Below, in pieces: positions 1-9,100 of a stretch of 23,195 nucleotides of DNA. The stretch is taken from positions 1-23,195 of the forward strand of contig QXVZ01024603.1 in NCBI GenBank assembly GCA_008931825.1, read 5' to 3'. The notes under the pieces are model-generated. The model was given only the letters and a program-made list of their open reading frames with translations. It did not search any database and was not told the origin of the DNA. Both the position numbers and the translations under genes were made by a program. This stretch comes from Phallusia fumigata (lineage: Eukaryota > Chordata > Ascidiacea > Phlebobranchia > Ascidiidae). Position 1 is the stretch's first letter; each line of letters opens with the position of its first letter.

Positions 1-590
1 CATATCACTTATCCTCATCCATCTGCTGTTGGTCATGTCATACTTTTCACACTTTGACAAATAAACCAATGGTCCGTTGTTGTGGCCCCCAGTTACAAAA
101 ATGTAATCTTTAAAAACAAAGCTGTAAATTTTTTCTCTTGTTAAATAGATGAAAAGATTAACTGTTGGTTAGACAGGTGCAGACTTTCTACATTTTTTGA
201 TTAAAATAAATCAATTAGTTACTGTGCAACTGTTGGTATTAAAAAATCCCTAGCTAATGAATTGGAAATGGTTATCATAGACAGAATATTTATTGAAACT
301 GTTTTTACCATTTAAAACATACACACAACTAGTGCGCTTTCAAATTTCTGTTTTTATTTTTTAAGGAAAAAAAAGGTTTAATAGTAAATATAAAGCATAC
401 TGTCAATATGGCCAGAACCACAGTAATCGCGGGCATCATACATATCAGGTAATGCCTTCCACTGCGTTGGACTACACATGTCCAAAACTTCACAACTTTG
501 ATAACAATGTCCAGCACCAGATCCTCCAAGAACATACACATCATTTTCAATTTTGACAGATGTCGCACCAGTCCTACCAGTGGTCAATTT
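1..590 (-). CDS. Partial BTB-Kelch family gene, two kelch exons, runs off the left edge
   Basis: Two consecutive kelch-repeat exons are read on the minus strand. The upstream one is 590 to 401 (190 nt, acceptor RC of 591-593, donor gtatgc at 400-395). It encodes TGRTGATSVKIENDVYVLGG, then a Cys-Glu pair, a Trp and a DARDYCGSGH stretch. The next exon starts at 107 and is open to base 1, with IFVTGG, CEKYD and RWMRI. Together they match exons 8 and 9 of the two KLHL genes downstream, with the same phase-1 junction between them, so the Tyr/Val-x-GG and Glu...Trp kelch signature is clear. Both exons are intact. Exons 1-7 (BTB and BACK) should lie above 590 on this strand, but I find no convincing copy up to about 3000. 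This may be a diverged gene, a kelch-only fragment or a pseudogene whose 5' half is lost. Confidence 0.75.
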
Positions 591-593
591 CTG

Positions 594-1190
594 TATTATG
601 ATATTAGAGTGAATATTGTATTGTAATAAACAGCACACAATTTGCATGCAAGTAAGTAACTTATATTTGTAACATTGCTAAACAATGCTAAACAATGCTA
701 TGTACACTTTGACCTACCACTTAACTCCAAATAGCACCAACCATAAAGCAATTGTTTTCAGAATAGGATCCGGCCAGAACTTTTAACACCTTTCTGTCAG
801 CGTTGCCTGTGCAAACTGGTTCGCCCACAAAGCACTTGTTGGTCAACCAGGCAAAGCAGTTTTGTTACGAGCTTCGTACACTATTGATAATAAATTTAGG
901 TAGGGCTAAACTTAAAAATACTGCAGGCAGCACTTCCTAACAAAACTAATTTGTAACTAAAACGATTTACTTTTGAAAAGTTTCTTTAAATTAATATTAA
1001 ACAAACTTTAATGTAAAATGATTTCTATCGCGAAACTTTTGTTTGTCTTGTGGGGATTTCCCCGACAGTTAAGAAAGTAACCGAAGGCGCAGACTTTGTC
1101 AATTGTCATTGCTTCTTGCCCTTCACCCTGCTGTTTTATTTCTTCTCGACATTTAGACGCAACTGAGTAGCAGTTTCTGATCGCAAAACA
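594..1190. other. Intergenic or intronic stretch with no clear gene
   Basis: I see no firm gene here. A 45-codon open stretch on the minus strand, roughly 860 to 731, contains the segment NCFMVGAIWS just before its stop. It faintly resembles the start of the kelch region in the downstream genes (DFVVIGGIGS). This could be eroded exon 6/7 sequence of the minus-strand kelch gene or chance. The words aacaatgcta are tandemly doubled near 681-700. No good splice acceptor frames the open stretch. Confidence 0.3.
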
Positions 1191-1252
1191 ATGGAAATAT
1201 AATATGCTAATGATATCATGAGACATCAGGTTTGGCTGGGTGAACTACTGAA
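1191..1252 (+). pseudogene. Relic first exon of a BTB-Kelch gene
   Basis: Reading from the ATG at 1191 gives Met-Glu-Ile, a TAA stop at codon 4, and then ANDIMRHQVWLGELLN. This combines DIMRHQ as in gene A (MEITDDDIMRHQAWL) with WLGELLN as in gene D (DWLGELLN), so it is a true homologue of exon 1. Besides the stop, the phase-2 donor that follows this exon in the other copies is missing: the bases after AAT are gcattt instead of a usable gt. No BTB exon 2 follows on the plus strand before gene A. It is therefore a dead exon, opposite in direction to the kelch exons at 1-590. Confidence 0.75.
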
Positions 1253-1736
1253 TGCATTTGTATTGCTTGCTTTTTCTTTAACCGAAATCAGTCAATGCAG
1301 TCTATTGGAAAGAACAGTTTTTTCTACACCCCATTTTTAGCATTTCACAAATCCAAACAAATAATTGTCTGTGCCATGAGCCAGTAGAAGATTATTGCAA
1401 ATTATCTGTTGGGTAATTTGTCATTGAAGCTTTTAATGCAATAACAAATTGTTATGCAATTCTTAGCCCTACACAGTAAATAACATGAAAATTAGGATTT
1501 TGATGCATGTAGCAAACAACATAACGTTAACACTGTCGAAATTAAGTTAGTAAGTATGTGCACATAATGGTTTTCATGTAATTATTATCGTAAAAACTAA
1601 GAAAATATGCCAATAGCTTTGTTGCTTGTCAAATATCTGCCGACACAATACTTCTGAAACAACTTTTGCCCTATTTTCAAAATATAAAAGATTGATTGAA
1701 CCAGAATAAAAATTCAAATCAGTATATGACAAAGAG

Positions 1737-1925
1737 TTAAGTTGAGTTGAGTTTGTTTTGCTTGGTGAAAGAAATCATGGCCACACAATTGCACTTGAGC
1801 AATCACCAAGCTAGCTGCATAACTAGTATTAGGACATTTTAAAGCCCGAAAATAATAGAGAGCACAATTGATCAAGGTAGAGAGTGCTGCAGCAACACCA
1901 TCATTACAAGGCATTGTGTGACAAG
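1737..1925 (-). repeat. Dispersed repeat with a 38-bp conserved end
   Basis: The 38 bases at 1737-1774 recur in inverted orientation at 16437-16474 with only two mismatches. The shared core reads TTTCACCAAGC followed by an ACTCAACTCAACTT tail. The remaining part up to about 1925 is not obviously shared, so the outer border is a guess. The CAACTCAACTT end looks like the 3' tail of a retroposon or the end of a MITE. I cannot assign a family. Confidence 0.45.
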
Positions 1926-2504
1926 GGCTCACAAAATAGTGAAGTAAGGTGCTTTACGAGAAATTTGACTGGGGTGGTGTTGGTGGGACCAGCTGAGGGG
2001 CTTCTATATTGCCCTTCATTCTAGGGTAAAAGAGTGGGGTTCAACAGAAAATGAAACCATGCCAGGCAGTTTCAAGTCGCCAAAGGAAAGAGTGCAAAAG
2101 TAGTTAAACTATATTGCAAAATGCTATACTGTGACATTAAATCAAAAAAAGGAACAAGCAGAAAAAAGTAAATGAAAAAAACAATATCACTCAATATAAA
2201 TGTGAAAAAATTAGAAACAATAAAAATAAAAGAATGGTGATTTGACAAACTGTGGTCATGTCGGCACAGCACTGTGGAAACCCGAGGCATACACCAACAA
2301 ATGTTATTAAATTAGTAAATGATTAAACACATATGATAATAATAAGTGCTCACTATATGAGATTTGGATGTGGTGTATTCTATTTGGCTAAGTTTTTGTC
2401 TCTAGTTACTAAAATCTTCTCAATTTGGATTAACTTCTGTAAAAATTAGAAGTAAAATTTGTGTAATTAGAGGTTTTGATGACCCAGAAAGTTCAACAAA
2501 ATCA

Positions 2505-2561
2505 AAGTCAGTAAATAAATGATTTTATTTATTTTAAGTCAGTAAATAAATGATTTTATTT
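2505..2561. repeat. 31-bp tandem direct repeat
   Basis: The block beginning AAGTCAGTAAATAAATG at 2505 is repeated starting at 2536, a period of 31 bases. It is identical through 26 bases of the second copy before diverging. It lies in noncoding DNA upstream of gene A. It is probably a simple slippage duplication with no evident function. Confidence 0.85.
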
Positions 2562-3087
2562 CTATTTATTTTATTTTTCCGAAACCAAATGCTGTTATGT
2601 CAGTTCTATTATGCAAAATTTAGACGTATTGTGTCAACATTTTTTAATAAAACAAAATCCTTAAACTGCGTGTATCAACCCCAAAAAATTATTTTGGCCT
2701 TAAATTTCTTGTGCTGAGGCCATAATCTGTGTTTAGTTTTTTTTCAGTTGTATTGGTTTTTTGAACACTTTTTACACTTTATATTTATGTAAAAAGACCA
2801 GGCATAGTAATGGAAATCTGTAAGTATTTTAATGGAAATATGTTGCTAAACAACCAAATAAACTGTATTGATGTCATTCAAAATATTTATTGCAAACCCT
2901 AAATCAGCAAATTTTGCTTCATTAGAACATTAAAACTGATATAGTATCTTGTTCTGGTGGTAAACATGTATCTTAAATTATTATACTTGTAACATCTCAA
3001 TATCTGTCACTTTTTGAACATTGGTTTTGCAGCCCATCATCTTTACATATTACTGTGCTTCAACACTGTGATATTTATTTATATTTC

Positions 3088-3131
3088 AGTGGGCTTAAAT
3101 TATCACTTATTAAAAGTTTGTGATAAGTAAA
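3088..3131 (+). promoter_or_regulatory. 5' leader of gene A with a splice acceptor just upstream
   Basis: A pyrimidine-rich acceptor (atatttcag, AG at 3088-3089) lies 42 bases upstream of the gene A start codon. An equivalent acceptor precedes copy C (AG at 11530-11531), and both are followed by TGGGCTTAAA. This could be the end of a 5'UTR intron. If the organism is an ascidian it could instead be a spliced-leader trans-splice acceptor. The sequence alone cannot separate these. Confidence 0.45.
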
Positions 3132-6100
3132 ATGGAAATCACTGATGATGACATTATGAGACACCAAGCATGGCTTGCACAGCAGATAAATGAGTAAGTG
3201 CAGTGATAAGTTTGTGAAATATTCAACTATGTGTTCTGAAAATATGTCATTTTGAATCAGGTACCGAGTGTTTTGGGCAATTATTTCTTGGTTTTTGTTT
3301 GGGTTGGTGCTTCTGCAATGGTACAAATTGCTAGGCCAGGATTAAAACTGCCAACCTTATGAAAGCAGGGTCTGTTGCATTAACCAGTTGCTTAAATCAA
3401 CACAAAATTTCTGATCAAGCACAGACTTTCCAATAAAATGCTTAGTGCAAAAATGGACAATTAGCTTGTTTTGCTGTGCAACAGGATTGTAAATTTTTTG
3501 ATCAATACAATTTGATCCAGAATAGTGGAAACAACACTTTGATTTCAAGATGCTGCAGGTGAATTGATGACAAACTTGTTTTGTTGTGTTGCAGGAATCG
3601 AATGGGGGAAATGACTACATGTGATCTGACACTTGTATCAGAGGAAAAGGAATTTCCAGTTCACAAAGCTGTGATGATGGTGGTCTCAAAATATTTTGAA
3701 AAAATGTTTACCATTGAGGTAGGATTTTTTTGTAACTGATAAAGTAAAAAAAGTTTGCATTTACTTTGCAAATAAAATTGTAAAAATATTACTTGATTAA
3801 GGTTTGGCAACAGGCTTGTCATGTATCTACAAGTATATGAGTCAGCAACTAGGTATTATGTGATAGTGTTGGGCTCTTTTTTCACTCAACCAAGACTGGA
3901 AAATGTTTCTGCACATATATGTTAATGCCGTTTTGAAAATTTCATGTGCAGATGAAGGAGAAATATTCTGATAGAGTTGAAATAAAACAGATTCCACATC
4001 AAAGACTCAAAAATATTGTTGAGTTTGTATATGGTGGCAGAATCGATATCACAGAAGAAAACGTGAGAGACATCATGGATGATGCAGAATATCTTGAACT
4101 GCAAGGTTTCTTGCATGATATGAACCTACAATGACTTTTTGCCATTTAAAATAAAATTTACTTTTAATGTTGCAGCTTTGAAATCAGCTTGTGTCACTTT
4201 TTATGTAAAAGTCATATGTGCTGAAAATGTCTTGAGATTTCGTGAAGATGCTGAAAGATACAATCTCAATGATGTTCAGGCCAAAACAAATGAAGTGATT
4301 GCTGAAAACTTTGAAAAAGTGACACAACTTGAGGATTTTGTGCGACTAGATTTGGACAATATGACTGACGTGATTAAGCAGAGAACCACAAAATGTGCTG
4401 TATGTCATATCTTTTATTTTTGTAGAATAAGACAGGAGTTAATTTTTCAACTGAACCCACTCTCCAAAATAACTTACAATTGTCAAGACATTAAGACCAA
4501 ACCTAAATTTGTTGACATAAAAATTAGCTGAATCTTTCTGGAATTTAAAACCGGCCAATAAATAAATTTGAGTTTTAGTTAACACTGGATTTTAAATGTT
4601 TGCACAAAAATGTTGTTCTTCACTCAATTACTATTTTTTTGTGCAAACATTTATTTCATGTAAACTTTCCTTTATTTGTGTAAACTGACTGAACAGAAGT
4701 GGTGCCGTTACGTCCTATTGCAAAATTTATTATTTTTAGTTTCAATGATAATATAAAATTGACTTACTGTCACAGAAATCAGAAGCAGCTGCTTTTTGTG
4801 GAATTGTCGCATGGGTTAACCATAACCCTTGTGAACGTGAGGAACTTTTTGAAAATCTCTTCTCCAAACTTGATCTGACTTCAATGGCCCCTGAGTTTCA
4901 GGGAAAAGTTCACAAAAAAGTAAAAACAAAGAAAATTTAATGTGTTCAGATACTTATTTAGTTGTATTTTCCCCCCAGAATTTGGTAAAGAACAGTGCTG
5001 TGTGTGCCAACATTCTTGTTGAAACTATGTTTAAACTGCACTACCCTGCTTCTCAAGGTACTTACAAACTTTTGGAATACATTTTGCTGCTGAACATAAT
5101 TAATTTACATTTTAATTGTCACAGGTGATTTTGTTGTAATTGGTGGCATTGGTTCAGAGAAAGACTGTGTTGCCTATGATGTTGCAAAAGGAAATCCCAC
5201 CTATTTACCGGTACTTTTTGTTTGTGATCCAGTTGTTTTTATAAGCACCGCTACAACTGGAGACGGGGATGCAAACTTTTTTGGCACAATGTGCACAATG
5301 TGCAGGAGGAAAAATGTGCACAATGTGCATGAAATGTGTAGGTTGAAAAATGTGCACATTGTGCGCGAATTGTGCAGATGGCAAAATGTGCGCACTGTGT
5401 ATGTGTACAATGTGCGCAAAATATGCAGATGAAAAAATTTGCGCATTGTGCACCTAGATATGTGACCAAGAACTCCTATACTAAAAAGCGTCTCACACAG
5501 TCCTGCAAACAAACAAATCATTGAATATCTTTTGATCTAGTGGGATTTAGGCGCTGAAAATTCACAACTACACCAAGTTGGCACAAAAGGTACCTTTCGG
5601 ACATGAAATTTAGGTAAAAGTACACCATTTACTGCACAAAAATTAGAAAAGGACATTCGTCACACACTTGTATTTTTTTACAACTGCTACCATCGTTATA
5701 ATCCAAGACGTTCGTAAGGTGATCAGGTGATCATATTAAAATGTTGTTTACAACATCATTGCATGATCATAAGTGTACCTGCTTTCAACTTTGTCACCCC
5801 ACTGGGTACCCTAAAAGGCGTTTGTTTTTCATGCAACTTACAGGGATTATTGAAGACGGTCAATACGTTGTTCAGTATAAAAATCGACCGAACATGAATA
5901 AATGCAAAACAAATACGATTAAAATTATGAACGTGAAAACATACCGTTAAAAACGAGCGAAATCTCATTCTGTTTTATAACAACTCAATTAAAGGAGTTC
6001 AGAGGCAATAAAACAAGTTATTGTGGTATATTCACGTTTTTTCGTCATCAAAACTATACAACAAATAACCACTCTACCCGAATTATTTCAATAAAGTCCC

Positions 6101-9100
6101 TGACGGTATTTTATTGGATTGAACCTCTTTTTTTAGTCTGTGATCAAACGGTAGATTAGCCACCATCAATCAGCCCAAAATTTTCATTTTTTTATTTGGG
6201 GAACACTTGGTGATATTCACCTAAAATTCACACTCGCCCATGCTGTTACACGTATCTAAAACAATGTGCGAGGACATTTCTGCCCGTACACATTTTCGAA
6301 AAATGTGCACAAAATCTGTGTGCACATTTCGGTGCCAGCACATTTTCGACAAGAAGTGCACAAAATTTGTGCGCACATTTTGGTGCTATAGCACATTTTC
6401 GAAAAAATGTGCACGCACATTTTTATGCACATTGTGCGAAGAAATGGTGCATCTTCTGTTGTACAACTGGCTAAAGTACAAACGTTAAAAAAATTGTGGT
6501 ATTTTATAAACTGGTTATAATATATGTATTGTTTACTTTAAATTTATGTGGTTGTCTCCATTAGCATCACACATTGTTTGTGTTTATTTCATAATATTTA
6601 AGCCTTGATTACAGCCTTTTGCAGCACACAAGACAAACTGTGATTTTGTGTTGGTAATATTTGAAAGATTTTGAAAATCCATTTTAGTATTGTGTAATTT
6701 TGAAAAACAGTCTGACTTTCTTTGACAATTATTTAGCATAGTTGTGTTTATGTGATACAAGGCATATTTGTTTATTTCCAACTTCTTTGCAATTCCAACA
6801 CAGAAACTAAGTTTCAGTCGAATAGGAGCAACATCAGTAAAAGTTGGAAGCAATATTTTTGTGATTGGTGGGTCTAAACTTCCTAGAGAACAAACAATCC
6901 AGAACAGTTGTGAAAAGTTTGATTTAAATGATCAAAAACAATGGAATACAATGCCTTCCATGTTGGAAGCTCGTAAATATTTTGGGTCAGTGTATTATAA
7001 AGGTAAGTTGCGTTAGCACTAGGATTATGGGATTGTTTTATGGTGGGGTAGATTTTCACCCAAATTAGTCCCATTGATTTATCCCAATAGATGGTACCTG
7101 CAATTTCTTTAGCCAAAATTATTTTATTCAAAATATTTAGCACTATAGCTCAAGATTTCGAAAAACACTGGCCTGGAAAAATCAGAAATGATGAAAATTT
7201 ATAATTTGTATTTCACTCTAGATGAGAAAATGGCTAGTAATTGCTGTTTAGAATTTGTGATCCATATTTGGTCGATTTAGCCAATACAACCAATGGAGCA
7301 TAATATGGGTGCTGCAGACTTATAATGTTATTTTTGAAAAGGTAAACAAACAACAATTTGCATGCTATAATTCCTTCAAAATTTTTCATTTATTGAATTT
7401 AATTTTGTCGAAACCAACCTGGCAGCATTTCCAGTGTTAAGCATAACGATTTTACAACTGTCAGTTGCCTCACAACACACTTGCTGGTGATATATACTTG
7501 TTTGGCTAAACCAGTGATTCCCAACCGGGAAAGATTTTGACGAGTTAAGGGGAGAAATTCCCACTTAAGTTAATTATCATAGGTGTAGTATTTATTTTTA
7601 GACAGACCTTTTTATATTAGTTATTGCCACTTTTTGTCTAGTAAGGGAGGAATGAGAAGTTCCAAAAAAAGCAGAGGGGGAGTGCATGAAAAATGGTTAG
7701 GAACTACTGGGCTAAACATAAAAACTGGGTTTTGGGTGTCACCCACCCACCTATGCATTAAAGTAGATTGGATTAATGCAGTGGTTCCTAATCTTTTCAG
7801 TGGCCCAGACCCCTTTGGTGTTTTGACTGAAAGCTCTGGCCCCCTTTATTAAAATACCGATTTAATTTGAATAAACATGTTTGCTTATACAAGCCTGATC
7901 TGGTGATACTCTGTGGACTGTTTTTTGTGTTGTGTTTGATTAGTCGCTTTTTGCAAGTTAGACCACAACGTCAGATATTTTTATTTGGTTATGTTGCTTT
8001 TATCTTATGCATGCAACGCTTATGGTAGTTTAAAAGTATGTATGTCATAGCTAACATAGATTTGAAACCTAGTATTTTGGGTGGCATGTAGTGGTGCATC
8101 TCAGCAGGGATCTTATCACCTTAAAAATTCGTTTTGGGCACATTAGGTGCACAAAATTTGAGCACACAATTTTTCATGTAACTAATTTTTGTCACATGTT
8201 GTTTCAGGTCATATCTATGTAACTGGTGGTTTTACCAATGGAAGCAATTTCAGACTGTGAAAAGTTTAACATCAACCATAATACGTGGTTAACCATAGGG
8301 AGTATGTTCCAAAAACGATATGGTCATGGATGTGTTTTTTACGGGGGTAGATATTTTTTCTTTTTATGTTTATAATTCTGGAAATTCCTATTGCACAATT
8401 TTTTTAGGCATTACAAATAATATTAATGCTATAAGAAATGTCTTAGATTCAATTTATTGCATTGGTGGTTGTGATGACAACAAAATGCTTTCTTCATGTG
8501 AACGTTATGATGTGAGTAGTGGAAAATGGAATAAGATTGCACCCCTCAGTGAGCCAAGACTTTATCTTGCATGTGTTGAATTGGATGGAAAGATATATGC
8601 AATAGGTAGGAGCACATGCTAACAAATATGTGGTTGTTTTTTTGCAATTGCTACATTTGTCCTGCAAAATCAGTTAGTCACAGGGTTGTCATAACAACCC
8701 AATACCAACTATTTGATGAGACTGGTTACAGTGGATTAAAAAAATCTTGTGGGCATATGTCAGGTAAACTTCTCTTCTACAAATTATCATTGATTACATT
8801 TAATGGAATATATTGTAAAACTGAGGGCTGTACAACTGCCTTTGTTCCTAAGATTTGTTCTCATTTTGTGGAAGTCTAAGAAAAAGTAATAAAATACTGT
8901 GGTTTCTTAATTTATTTAACCTTGCTAAAATGGGTCAAATTGGTGAACAATGTCCAAATCGAATGAACTCGAACAGTTTGTTAAACATGCCATTGTGATG
9001 TGCTCATTAGTGTGTTTGATTGGACCATATAGCCTGGCTAGTTACCCTGCTAGCCTACTTGAATGGGTGAAATTAATAAATGATATTTCAACTATGGAAA

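Larger units (their letters stand above)
1253..3080. other. Intergenic region, AT-rich, with repeats
   Basis: No exon of the KLHL family or any other gene is recognisable on either strand. The stretch holds a dispersed repeat near 1737-1925 and a 31-bp tandem duplication at 2505-2561. From about 2949 it also holds sequence shared with the upstream flank of copy C (11407 onward), marking the duplicated unit. Small open frames here have no family resemblance and are low-complexity. Confidence 0.5.

Noticed and set aside
1008..1226. Minus-strand 72-codon open frame overlapping the relic exon
   Set aside because: It is antisense to the recognised relic exon 1 and has no recognisable domain or splice support.
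2375..2390. ATTCTATTTGGCTAAG resembles the ascidian spliced-leader exon as I remember it
   Set aside because: It differs at two bases and is not followed by a gt donor or SL RNA-like structure, so it is most likely coincidence.
5201..5521. Minus-strand open frames with repeated Cys-Thr-Phe-Phe-His units
   Set aside because: They are translations of the TGTGCACA-rich arm of the foldback element in several frames, with no domain and no gene context.
5741..5950. Plus-strand 69-codon open frame inside the foldback element
   Set aside because: It shows no transposase-like motif, an overlapping opposite-strand frame is equally long, and composition is ordinary.
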